A DNA stretch of 64,000 nucleotides from Cercophora sp. LCS_1. Lineage: Eukaryota; Ascomycota; Sordariomycetes; Sordariales; Lasiosphaeriaceae. Under the pieces are notes generated by a model. It saw only the letters and a program-made list of their open reading frames with translations. It was not told the origin of the DNA and did not search any database. The position numbers were made by a program, and so were the translations under genes. Position 1 is the stretch's first letter. Every line of letters begins with the position of its first letter. This document shows positions 34,098-43,972 of the stretch, one piece after another. The stretch spans positions 744,001-808,000 of the forward strand of contig JAPZLL010000008.1 in NCBI GenBank assembly GCA_036250225.1, given 5' to 3'.

Positions 34098-35324
34098 TCA
34101 TCCTTTTCTTCTTGGCTGATATGATGTAGTATGCTTCAATACTTTCTTGATGTATTGCGCCTCCTTTTGATCCGGCCAGGGATCAGTATCCAAGGCTTGA
34201 AGCCTCGAGGAAACCGGCGAGCGAATACGGCGAGATGGCAAGTCGCGGTGGGGCGATATCGAACGCTCGCTCCGATGACTACGAGTCTCGAACCTTTGTT
34301 CGCTTCGGTGATTCTGAGCCTTGAACGTTTGCTCGCCCAGAACGAGACTGTCTTGCTTGTCGATGGAAGTGGAAGGGTCCAAAGGCAGTGCTGCAACTCG
34401 GGACCTGAGTGTGGGGTATGATTGTCGGTCAAAGTTATCCAAGTCAATTGTTGTCTTGATGCGACCTCGCGCGACGGCCCTGGAGAATTCCACACTCCAT
34501 GGGAGCTGGGTTCTGGGACGTCCCGACTTTTCCCATACATCGTGCCAAGAGAAGTTGGAAGTGCGCAATGGGGGATGATTGGCTCTGTTCTGGACAAGAA
34601 TTTGAAAGTCCTGGTCCCTGTCCCGATGTCTGCAGTAATCGTAGTTGTGCCTGTGGTCATTGCAAATAGGGCAGCCACGCACAAACCCGTCATCTCCAGG
34701 CTTGACACAATCGCCGCAGCCGTGGCCTTGGCGATTGCAATTGGCGCATATCAGCGGGCGTACCCGGGGAAGGGCTCGCCGTGCCTGGCTGGCTACTCGC
34801 TCCTGGGGTAATGTTTGGTTCCGCCTCTGTTCGTCGCTCAGCTGGGTCTGGCCGTATTCCACTCGGAAACCCGTAGGGTTGAAGATATTCGTTGGGACCC
34901 CTGGCGGGAGGGAAAAGATAAGAGTGACGGCGACTTGTCCTGGTTGCAGCGGCGGATGTTCTGTGAACTCGTCTTCGTGATTGGTTTGTAGCCCCGGTGG
35001 GCTGCTGTCGAAATGGTCTGTGTGACCTTGGCTGCGCCTTTGGCTTTGCGTGGAAGCGTTGGCGCTAGGTTGGCTCGCGCCTTTTGGGCGGCGGCTGCTT
35101 CCTGTGACGGGTAGATTGCGATGTACGGTATCCCTCGTGTTCCACGACGGGCTTGTCCGAACTCTTGCTTCCCGAGGGAGGCCGTTGATGGTCTGCCGAG
35201 CCATGTCGTGATTCTCTGGGTAATACTGGCCGCCTACAATCGCATAACGACCGTGTGGCATGCTGTTCTCACCGTCGGTTTCGCTAATTTCGATATTTTC
35301 TTGAGTTTCCAAATGTCGAGACAT
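34098..35324 (-). CDS. Double CCHC zinc-knuckle protein (element 2 cargo)
   Basis: ATG 35324 (MSRHLETQENIEISETDG), 408 residues, no intron seen. An N-terminal disordered Gln/Ser/Arg-rich region is followed by two tandem C-x2-C-x4-H-x4-C knuckles: CANCNRQGHGCGDC and CPICNDHRHNYDYC. After these comes a conserved block with WHDVWEKSGRPRTQLPWSVE and SYPTLRSRVAA, then an Arg/Ser/His-rich tail. Zinc knuckles of this type bind single-stranded nucleic acid and are typical of Gag-like and RNA-processing proteins; the specific role here is unknown. Its paralogue at 46538 shares knuckles and block. Apparently intact. Confidence 0.7.
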   Translation of the reverse strand: MSRHLETQENIEISETDGENSMPHGRYAIVGGQYYPENHDMARQTINGLPREARVRTSPSWNTRDTVHRNLPVTGSSRRPKGASQPSANASTQSQRRSQGHTDHFDSSPPGLQTNHEDEFTEHPPLQPGQVAVTLIFSLPPGVPTNIFNPTGFRVEYGQTQLSDEQRRNQTLPQERVASQARRALPRVRPLICANCNRQGHGCGDCVKPGDDGFVRGCPICNDHRHNYDYCRHRDRDQDFQILVQNRANHPPLRTSNFSWHDVWEKSGRPRTQLPWSVEFSRAVARGRIKTTIDLDNFDRQSYPTLRSRVAALPLDPSTSIDKQDSLVLGEQTFKAQNHRSEQRFETRSHRSERSISPHRDLPSRRIRSPVSSRLQALDTDPWPDQKEAQYIKKVLKHTTSYQPRRKG

Positions 35325-35408
35325 GGTTGCACATGGAAGATGGAAATGTCCAGCGAAAATTTGGTGCAATCCTCGACGGGTCCGCCAGATCACCTGACCT
35401 TGGAAAGT

Positions 35409-35461
35409 GCCAAGTGTAGTGGAGCACGGAGCACATGGAGAGGAGGCTTGGGACACTTGGC
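35409..35461. promoter_or_regulatory. 9-bp dyad in the element 2 divergent promoter
   Basis: GCCAAGTGT at 35409-35417 and its exact complement ACACTTGGC at 35453-35461, 35 bp apart, inside the 188-bp intergenic region. The symmetric placement suits a dimeric regulator acting on both genes; this is inference. Confidence 0.4.
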
Positions 35462-35512
35462 GCTAGGCAAGCGAAGCGCGCCAGCCTTTTTTTCTCTTCA
35501 TCATCGACAAAC

Positions 35513-38212
35513 ATGGATCAACGAAACATTTTGGAAACCCAAAAATTTATTCAAACATGTAAAAGGCAGTTGGAAAGTATTTTCCGCTCTGCCTCGAGTC
35601 CTGATGCAACACGACGGCTGGCCGCGCTGCAGCGGATTGACGGGTTGTTGATGTCAGCCACGGAAACCGAGCAGCTCGCGAAGGCAGCCTTGGCCGAAGC
35701 TCAGGCTGTTGCATCGGGCTCACAAGATGAGGCCAAAAAGACCATAGAGGCTGCCCAAACAAGGGCAAAACTACTGGGGCATAACGCTGAGAGGGATGCT
35801 GAAGCATTGAAAGACAATGCAGCTCGTGTCAAAGACGAAGCCGACATTTTGAAGCTCGCATCAGAAGCTCAATTGGCCCATGTCAAGGAGGAAGCTTGAA
35901 AGTCTGAAGCCAAAGCTACTCATGCCCTGGAGGTGGCCGAAAAGGAAGCCGCGCACATGCTAGCCCAAGCAGAGCTCGAAAAGCGGAATGTTGACACCGA
36001 GTTCCAGATAATCCGAACTGAAGCAGCCCGTGCTAAAGAGGACGCCCAGAGGGAAGCTGCAGAAATCCAAGACAAGGCCACCCATATACTGGTGGTGGCC
36101 AAAAAGGATGCCGAGCACATGCTAGCCAAAGCACAACTCGAGAAGCAGAAGACTGAGACCGAATCCCAAACAATCCGGACTGAAGCAGCCCGTGCTAAAG
36201 ATGACGCCCAGAGGGAAGCTGCAGAAATCCAAGCTACGGCTACCCATACACTAGAGGTGGCCAAGAAGGATGCCGAGCACATGCTAGCCAAAGCACAACT
36301 CGAAAAGCATAAGACCGAGACGGAATCCGAGGCGATCCGCGCCGAAGCAGCTCGTATCAAAGAGGACGCCCAGAGGAAAGCCACAGAAATCCAGGCTACT
36401 GCTATCCATGCACTGGAAGTGGCCAAAAAGGATGCCGAGCACATGCTAGCCAAAGCACAACTTGCAAAGCATAAGGCCGACACCGAATCCCAGGCGACAC
36501 GGGCTGAAGCAGCTCGTATCAAAGAGGACACCGAGAAGGAAGTCGCAGATATCCAAGCCAAGGCTGCCCGTACACTGGAGGTGGCCAATAAGGATGCTGC
36601 AGCCATCCAGCAGAATGCTGTCATTCAGGCCAATCTCACGCGAAAAGCAGCATCCGATTCCAGTATGGACGGGGCCGTCGAGTTGCTTGATGAAGCCACC
36701 AAAGACGCCAACGAGATTCGAGCCGCAGCCCAGGCAGAAGCTAGCGAAGCCAAATCCCAGCTAGCAATGGCGAACACGCATCGCGAGATCTGGGAGCAAG
36801 TCCATAAAGATTCAAATGGAATTGCAAAGGAACTGGCCAAGCAAGTCAAAACAATGGGGTCATTTCACGACCCAGTGCGGATTCGGGCGGTAGAGACGAG
36901 AGTCCTCAAAACACTCGAAGGGGCCACGAAAGAGCTCGGCAAGGATGTCAAGGAACGTCTTGTCGACCTGTGTCATCAATTGACCAGCGTCGTCAAAGAC
37001 AATGCTGATAAAACGAGGGCTAATGCGGGCCACGACATCACGGAGAAGATAAATGAGCGACTAGCACAATTGAGCATCACCTTCAAAGACGTAGTCGGTC
37101 AAGCCCGTCTTCGAGACGACTACATTGTCAAGGTTGCCCGTGCTGCCGAGACGCACAATGATCATACTCGACAGCATATGGATCAGGCTGTCAAAACAAT
37201 GGGGTTCCGCCTCGACCAGAACGCCAAAGTAACCGACTCTATGAGCGAGCTTGTCAAGGCCCACGGGCAGCTTCTAAAATCCAGTGCCGAAGAAACCAAG
37301 AGCAGCGTTGAAAAGGTTGCTGAGTTGCAAAGTTGTCACGTCAACAAAGCTGTGGAGGCCGTCACTTCCTATAAAGAGCACGTCGATGGATGTACGCAAA
37401 CGATCATCAAAGAGGTCAACCTCGTTGGATCAGCGTCCAGCAATATCAAGCCCCTTATCACCGAGATGACTACACAACTGAAAACACAGTTGCAGGAGCA
37501 GGGCGAAGAGCTCAAGGATATCGTTCAATCTCATGGGCAAACAGCCAAAGACGCGATCAAGTCTCTTGACGTTGGTGCTGAGCGCCCAACGGTCTCGTTG
37601 CCGTTCGATGATCTAGAGGACAAGGAGTTCCTTGCCCGCTTCGCTTCTCTTGACTTGGAAACCGTCACTCGCCTTCAGCGCCTGATTGCCGAGATGCATG
37701 GCGACCGTCTCGAAAGCGCAGCGCAACCAGCTACTCCCCCCCCTCAGGTGAAAGACAAAAGGAGCATGTCCACACCTGGTGAAGAACGCGGAACACGCAA
37801 GCGGTCGCGGAACGTGGTCATGGATGCACCCGGTGACGAAGAACCACTGCATCATCAATTTCTCCGTGTCCGAACGCAAAGTGCAATTTCGATTCTGACA
37901 AGACTCAAAAGCGTGGGCCCAACCGAGCAGAAGGAACCCACCAGTGCGGTCAAACTCCTGTTTAATCACCTAGCAGCTGCAGATGATACCGTCAACCGTA
38001 TCGATTCATTTATGGACAAACAAAAGAAAGAAGCATGGTACTGTATTCGTGCAGTGGTTGGTCTCTGGAAGTCTACCGAAGTCACCACAGCAGATGGGCG
38101 TTGTAACGTGGCATGTGACCCCAAAGCGGTGTGTCTTCAGCTCAAACCCTGTCTGGAAACACCAGGCTTCTGGTTTTATCGGACTATGGGAGTCGAATCC
38201 GTGGGCGCCTAG
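35513..38212 (+). pseudogene. Long coiled-coil repeat protein with one in-frame TGA (element 2 cargo)
   Basis: ATG 35513 (MDQRNILETQKFIQTCKRQL); the frame is continuous to 38212 except for TGA 35897-35899 in a context reading EEA-stop-KSEAK, where CGA (Arg) would fit. Without the stop it would be 899 residues. Residues about 30-360 are an almost unbroken Ala/Glu/Lys coiled coil holding four 54-residue repeats. A further helical region (to about 680), a basic NLS-like patch (RGTRKRSRN) and a globular C-terminus (WYCIRAVVGLWKST, LETPGFWFYRTMG) follow. The single CGA-to-TGA type change could be RIP, recent decay or readthrough. Function unknown; the repeats suggest a filament or scaffold. Confidence 0.6.
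35936..36583 (+). repeat. Four tandem 162-bp coding repeats
   Basis: Units at 35936, 36098, 36260 and 36422, each encoding 54 residues of the form AKKDAEHMLAKAQLEK..EAARAKEDAQREAAEIQ. Spacing is exact, so the heptad register is kept between units. Confidence 0.8.
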
Positions 38213-38397
38213 GGCAGAAAGGGCTTCTTCCTTTCTTGACTAATCCAGTCGTGACGAGGATTCTCGTGGCTGGCCAGACATGATCGCCCTAGTATTAAAA
38301 GGCTAATCACCAATCTATTTCTAGGACCATAGAACACTCGCTCGACCTAGGCACGCAAGGCGCATGCCATTGTGTGACCATAGAAACGAGGGCGGGT

Positions 38398-38487
38398 GGC
38401 GGGTGGGCAACGAAGACGGACTCTGCACCTCCTCGTGGTGTTGCCTGGGAATCTGGATTACCAGAGCCAACGTAGAGACGCAAACAT
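38398..38487 (+). repeat. Terminal hairpin M2, copy b
   Basis: Contains GGCAAC (38406-38411) and GTTGCC (38440-38445) around CACCTCCTCGTGGTG; similarity to copy a continues to a shared GTAGAG..CGCA motif. It lies about 190 bp beyond the coiled-coil gene stop. Confidence 0.6.
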
Positions 38488-39678
38488 TTGATGTAAGGTA
38501 TTGAAGACCACATTTTCATGCCGCTCGAAAACTATGTCCAGTGGGACTGGCCATTGTTCAAGATGGCGATAATCGCCGGCTTGGGTGTTACATGGAGGCA
38601 ATCGAGGCAAAGGATAGAGGCTATAGGGAAGAGACTATGTGGTAATTGTCTGGAAGAACAACGGTAGAAGTATAGAGCGCTCTGGCGCCTGCGATATAGG
38701 TACACAGATATTTTCTTTCGCAACGGGGGCGCGCCGAATCCCCGAATACCCTCACGCCTGCTAGAACCGTCGTGGCGGCGCCGAGCCACCGCACCACACC
38801 AGTACCGAGTCCCTGTAGGAATGATAGTATCACCGCTTCGCTTTGAGTAACATCGGAATCCTGCAGCCGAGCGCCGTGAGCCCCCGGAACAAAAGACTAT
38901 AACCGCCGTAGTTAGACTTGAAGTCTCGTTGATTGATCCAAGTGTGCTCGTCGAATCCGGCCATGTCGAACTGGGTGGCGACAAAACGCCCAGGAGCCCG
39001 CATCCCGAAACAGTGAAAATTGCGCGAACAGATTTATGTACTTGATGTTTTGGGTGTTGCTGTGAAACACCTGAAGGCAAAGCGCCCCGCACCGCACATG
39101 CTTCTTGGTATTTCGACCCCGTGGGGTATATGGAAGACGTCATGTTCATCTTTGGTCCGCTGAATCGTGTGGATGGCGTTGAGAGAATGCTCCACTTGGA
39201 TTAGGCAGTGCCTACCCCGCTTGGTTGGGCTGAATGTGCGGAAATTTCCATGTTGGTCGTGGCTACCTACTCGCGCTGCCACTGATTGGAAAGCCTCCAC
39301 CTTCATCTCAAATCGCCCAATCCAGCGTCCCCACAGGTAAATGATTCACCGCCCTCACAACCCAAGGTACTTCATACACACATCTCCTCCATATTCCTTC
39401 CCTCCGTGCACAGCATTGTGTAAACCTTCTTTTGTGTATCTTCTGATAAGCGATTAACTACTCTTATTATGGCTGAGAAATAAATGTTTCCTTCCCTTCA
39501 GAACCTCCATTTCCCATCCTTTCAGCGGCCCTCAAAATGACCTCAACTGTACTGCAAACTCGAAATCCCCAGCGACCGGCGGGTGATCAAGCCCCCACGA
39601 ACGACTTCTATTCGCGCACGCCCATTTTCAACATATACGCTTAGGCATGAGATGCTTATGAAAGGTATGCATATACCA
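38488..39678. other. Spacer with small minus-strand open frames
   Basis: A 57-codon frame from ATG 39003 to TGA 38832-38830 reads APGRFVATQFDMAGFDEHTW and later GYSLLFRGLTALGCRIPM, with protein-like composition. Upstream, 39306-39034 minus (MKVEAFQSVAARVGSHDQHG) may be an exon of the same lost gene. I recognise neither. Nothing else is seen. Confidence 0.3.
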
Positions 39679-40792
39679 TCATCTACCCCCCCTCTCCATG
39701 TCAACGGCCCACGAGCCGGGCTCTGCCACAGCGGTATACTGAGGCGGGGCCTGAGGCTGGGCTTCTCTCCGTTTCGCACGAACTGAAGCAACAAAGTGCT
39801 GTGTTTCCCTCGCATTGACCTTGTGCATGTTCTCATGACTGTTGTCACTCCATTCAAAGGTCCATATCGCATGCCCAGGCCCGTACCACCGGTTTGGTGG
39901 TTCCGAGTTCTGATGTGTTTTCCAGCTGTCACAAGTCGCCTTGCCGTCGCCGAGACATTTCCAGGTAGTGAACACCAAGAGCTTGCCGTTGGACCGACCG
40001 GGGGCAACATCAGGCACTATGTTGATTGCGTAGTCGGTATAGCAATGTGGGCAGCTCCTCCTGCAACACAGATGCCAGTATTTGTGTGTTGGAAAGGAGG
40101 CAATCGGTAGGTACGTACAGTGCTGAGAATGCGACACTGTAGACGCAATTGCAGTCGGCTGCGTGGAACAGTGCACACTGCAGTCGTTTGTGGATTTGGC
40201 CGTGGATGTTGCCGTTTGCTGCCAATGGCTGCAAAGGGGCAGTGTCGCTGACTTGAGTACCGATGGGAAGCGAGAAGGTTGGGTCAAGACCAAACTTTCC
40301 CATATTCGGGATGAGGAATGGATACTCTTCCGCCCATTGAAGGTGTCTGCAGATAGGGTCGGCATGCGTGAGGGTGTGTCCGATTTCGTACAGGGTACGA
40401 GCGGTAGCTGTGTGGTCAGGCCCTATATAACTCGCCAACACATCTTGCTGCCGCATGGTGAGGGTCCGGTAGTCGCGGTGGATTTTGAAGCGGGTGGACG
40501 AGAATCCACGCCCCGTTGATTGACCAAAAGGCCTGGTAAGGTCAGCCGCCAGCTCCTCGGTGGTGGGAGCGTCCACTTCATGCCGGCCCGTTTTATGTGG
40601 ACAATAGTTCCAGGCCTCAGCAACCGCATCCAGTGTGGGCAATCGACAACCCCCGGTTCCATCAAAACGGCCAGGTTGGCGTGGCTCTGGCCCTCCCTGT
40701 GGCGTGGCGACAGGGGAAGGTTTCCCTTTTTCGTCGCTGCCTGTCCACACCGATGACATAGCGGTCCTGATCCTTTCCCGGCGGCTAGACAT
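39679..40792 (-). CDS. Cys-rich fungal hypothetical protein
   Basis: Exons 40792-40119 and 40060-39679 (intron 40118-40061, gtacgt..cag) give 351 residues in phase. Features are an Arg-rich N-terminus (MSSRRERIRTAMSSVW), a helical middle (RQQDVLASYIGPDHTATART), and a metal-site-like cluster CALFHAADCNC with RSCPHCYTDYAINIV spanning the splice. A Trp-rich segment (WYGPGHAIWTFEW) and a basic C-terminus follow. The C/H spacing recalls a family of sordariomycete proteins with an SCPHC-TDY signature; I know of no function. It appears intact although surrounded by decayed genes. Confidence 0.6.
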
Positions 40793-40793
40793 G

Positions 40794-40862
40794 TCGATGG
40801 ATGGTGTTGATGGATGGTGTCGATGGATAGTGTTGATGGATGGTGTCTATGGACGGTGTATC
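40794..40862. repeat. 15-bp minisatellite
   Basis: Four to five imperfect copies of GATGGATGGTGTTGA-type units directly upstream of the minus-strand gene at 39679-40792, so in its promoter or 5' leader. Confidence 0.7.
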
Positions 40863-41232
40863 AAGAATTGCTGCGCAACTTTCTCGTCGACATCGCTTTT
40901 TATAATCGAGCCGAATTTTCCCTTGCCAGATACAAGGTTTTGGTGGAGCCGTCAGCCACAAAGTAAATCGGAACCACATGGCTGCGGTTCCGGCCGTTAC
41001 TTAGGTTCATCAGAGCCGTGGTGCGGGCCAGGCCACGCGGGTCCGAGAAGCAGCGGTGTCTCGGCCGTATGTCCTGGGCGAGTTGAAGCGACACCTCAGA
41101 GTATCTGTATAGGTAGATTGATCTCGCTCACCTGTTCCGCCATGCCCAAGCCTCGCCACTGTTGATCGAGATTTGGCGGGATTCCACAGAGAGAGTCCGT
41201 CTATTACCACCACAGGGCCCTAGTAACATCTT

Positions 41233-41365
41233 GTAACGCCTTGTTAACATCTTGAAAGGTCTTGATGATCGCTCAAAACGCCTGAGGCATCTTACAAGGC
41301 CTTGTTGACATCTCAAAAGGTCTTGATGGTCGCTCAAAACGCCTCCGAGGCATTATAAAACGCCT
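41233..41365. repeat. Two copies of a ~61-bp direct repeat
   Basis: GCCTTGTTAACATCT at 41238 and GCCTTGTTGACATCT at 41299 begin units that both continue AAAGGTCTTGATG, then TCGCTCAAAACGCCT. Shorter degenerate pieces extend on both sides. Confidence 0.6.
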
Positions 41366-41697
41366 TAAAGATGTCATCAGAGGGGTTTAATGCATTCCGT
41401 GAGGCCTTCCTGTATTATAATAAGCCCTTAACTACTTTATACAAGGCATTGGTCACATACCTTATATTGCCTTTACGGTGCAAATAGACATTTCTCCTCC
41501 AAAAGTGTGAAAAGTTCTCGAGATTTTTTCGGGAAGCCTTGACACACCAATCAATGAGGCTTTCCTATATTTTCTTTGAGCTTTGATAAAAGGTTTTAAC
41601 ACTTCTTACGATTCTTTGACGTTTTCTCGGTTATCAGAAAGCCATTCCAGTCCGCAAATTAGGAGGAGATGTCTAGCGATGTGCTTCTAGCCTTGCG

Positions 41698-43590
41698 ATG
41701 GAGAAATGTGAGATGGCGCGAGGTGAGGTCAGCCTCCCCCTCGCACGAGGAGCCCGCCAGATCAGGATCCTCTTGCTCCACCCCGGCGAAGCCGACGATG
41801 CGATCGTCTGCTTTCTCGAGACGGTTTGTCTGGACCATCAACCGGAGTATGAAGCGCTTTCCTACACATGGGGCGACCCCTCGGACACCCGTAAAATCTC
41901 TGTCAACAACCAACAATGCGACATCACTGTCTCGCTACAGAACGCCCTGATGGCTCTCCGCGGAGCTCGGAATGTTCGGCGTGTCTGGGCCGACGCCATC
42001 TGCATCAACCAATCTGACAACGATGAAAAGATGGACCAGGTGCAGCAGATGGCGTCCGTGTACGCCTCTTCCAGGCGTGTTCTGGCATATATTGGGCCTG
42101 CTTGTGATGGCTCAGACGAGTTGATGGAGGCCATCATGAGGAGGTCGCAGGCTGGTGCGGGCGATGAGCCTGATAAGTTCAATGCACGACAGTGTCTAGC
42201 TGCTCATGATCTAATCTCTCGCCCGTATTGGGAACGAATGTGGATTATCTAGGAGATAGCCATGGCGTCCGACATCATCATCGGCTGCGGGGATAAATGG
42301 ATCGATTGGTTCGCTTGGGGACCCAAGTTTGTTAGGGAGCTGTTCAAGGATGTGATTTTGAACATTCGGGAGCTTCAAGGCCAGCAAGAGCAATCCTCAG
42401 GAGGTGGTGTCTTAGCTGCGCTAGAGTCCTTGAGAAACACCCTCCTGTCCCACCCCTCCGGGCTCAGATGGTCTGAAACAGGCCGGCTTCGAGATCTCAT
42501 CCGGTATTCAAAACACTTAGCAACCTTGGACCAACCCCCGAAAGAGCTTTCTCTTTTTTGGCACCCCTCCTCGAAAGAAAACACATACATGTACCAATCC
42601 AACGCGGTATTGCTCCTCAGCTTCTGCATGACACGCAAGGCCACCGACCCCCGCGACTACGTCTACGCCTTGCTAGGGCTTGTTTTATGTCGGCTTCGAG
42701 ACCGGGATCCTGGGCCGCTCCTCTGCTCGCCGGATTACACAAAGAGCATCGAAGCTGCCAACATCGCTGCGGTCAAAATGGCAACAGATCTTGACGGGAA
42801 TCTCGAGGTTCTTACTCTGGCAAACCATCCGCAGCGGCCGTCACAGCCATCCTGGGTCCCCGACTTTGGAGCTTCTATCACGCAGAAGTATCCTTCGTAC
42901 AGCCATCCAACGATTAACCAGCCACTGCGACTCTACGGACTCGGAAGTGGCAGGCCGCACAATCAACGACCCTTCCATTTTTCTGAGGATCTGAAGAAGC
43001 TCTATGCCCCCGGGACGGTGTTGGACTCTATTCATGGAACCATGGACCTCAGCTGTTATGACCACGACCCCATAGGCACCATTCGCCGAGCAAATGATTG
43101 GATCGTCAAAATCTTCAGGCGGAATTTCGGGCTGCCTGCCCCAAACGCAAGTGTCGCTCACTACGAGGCTTGGAGGGATGCTGTTCATGGCCACCTTGTT
43201 CACTCGGCCGGGAGGGCACCCCTCGAGGAGGAATATCTCAAACTCTTCCTTCATATCGTATGTGATGGATCTTTTGAGTCGCGGTGTACCCCGGATATGC
43301 TTATCACGGTACTATCGCCCGCTTTGTTATTTCAACAGGGCTCACCTCGTCGACGTCTCTTCGTTACTTGTGCGGGCCGAATAGGATTTAGCTCGCCGCA
43401 GTGTGAGGGTGGTGACCTTGTCTGTAAGCTCCTCGATTACAGTGTCCCGGTCTTGCTTAGAAGGATGGGTGGCGGTACTAGTACTTTTTCATTTTTCGGC
43501 GAGGCGCAATTCGGTGCCCGGGCTATGGACGGATTGATGAATCTGGAGAAGGTCCGAGCCGGAAACGTTTCAGAGTTTGTGATTATTTGA
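41698..43590 (+). pseudogene. HET-domain protein with one in-frame TAG
   Basis: Heterokaryon-incompatibility domain proteins trigger cell death after non-self recognition. The HET block is complete: YEALSYTWGDPSDTRKISVN, then RRVWADAICINQSDNDEKMD, then SRPYWERMWII followed by TAG 42250-42252 and EIA. Every HET protein I know has Gln at this stop position (WIIQE), so CAG became TAG, a C-to-T change. The frame then continues uninterrupted to 43590 with a long C-terminal region (SWVPDFGASITQKYP). Apart from that codon the 630-codon frame is clean, so the loss is recent or the allele is maintained. Confidence 0.85.
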
Positions 43591-43719
43591 AGTTGAGGGG
43601 CTGTCCCGAGCCAATCCTCAGCAAAGTCTGAGCCGCGTCTGAGCTGGGGGTGAGCAAGGTGTGGTGCGAGGGAAGGCATTTTCCTGATCAAGACTTCATC
43701 GTACACAACATCAAGTATT

Positions 43720-43791
43720 GGTCGAATGGTGTAGTTGGTTATCACGTCAGTCTAACCCACTGAGGGTCTCCGGATCGAACCCGATTCTAGT
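43720..43791 (+). pseudogene. tRNA-Val(AAC) relic
   Basis: GGTCGAATGGTGTAGTTGGT, then the anticodon arm CAGTCTAACCCACTG with AAC, then CCGGATCGAACCCG. The first two thirds match a fungal tRNA-Val, but the 3' strand of the T-stem and acceptor stem (GATTCTAGTC) no longer pairs with the 5' GGTCGAA. A decayed or truncated copy. Confidence 0.6.
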
Positions 43792-43972
43792 CGCTTCCAA
43801 GCGAGCGCGAGTCCTTTTTGCTTGTGGATGCAACTACATCCCTGTTCTGATCCACTTGATGGTGAGTGACTCGCGTACCATTTTAACTTCCAGGGCTGGG
43901 ACAAGTGTTAAGCAAAAAAGTTGACATTATTTTTTAATCATATAGCATCTAGTACACCCAAAACCCTAATAA

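Larger units (their letters stand above)
33821..38487. mobile_element. Element 2: border - zinc-knuckle gene (minus) - divergent promoter - coiled-coil gene (plus) - terminal hairpin
   Basis: About 4.7 kb and the best-preserved unit. Border 33821-33913 lies 185 bp beyond the stop of the minus-strand zinc-knuckle gene. The two genes start only 188 bp apart. The plus-strand coiled-coil gene is followed after about 190 bp by hairpin M2. The layout equals element 1 with different cargo, which argues for a modular element rather than chance gene neighbours. Confidence 0.55.

Noticed and set aside
35513..38212. Selenocysteine at the in-frame TGA
   Set aside because: Filamentous ascomycetes lack selenoprotein machinery, and the context fits an Arg codon.
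27731..38487. Interpretation as a Starship, Helitron or LTR retrotransposon
   Set aside because: No DUF3435 recombinase, Rep-helicase, reverse transcriptase, integrase or long terminal repeats were found.
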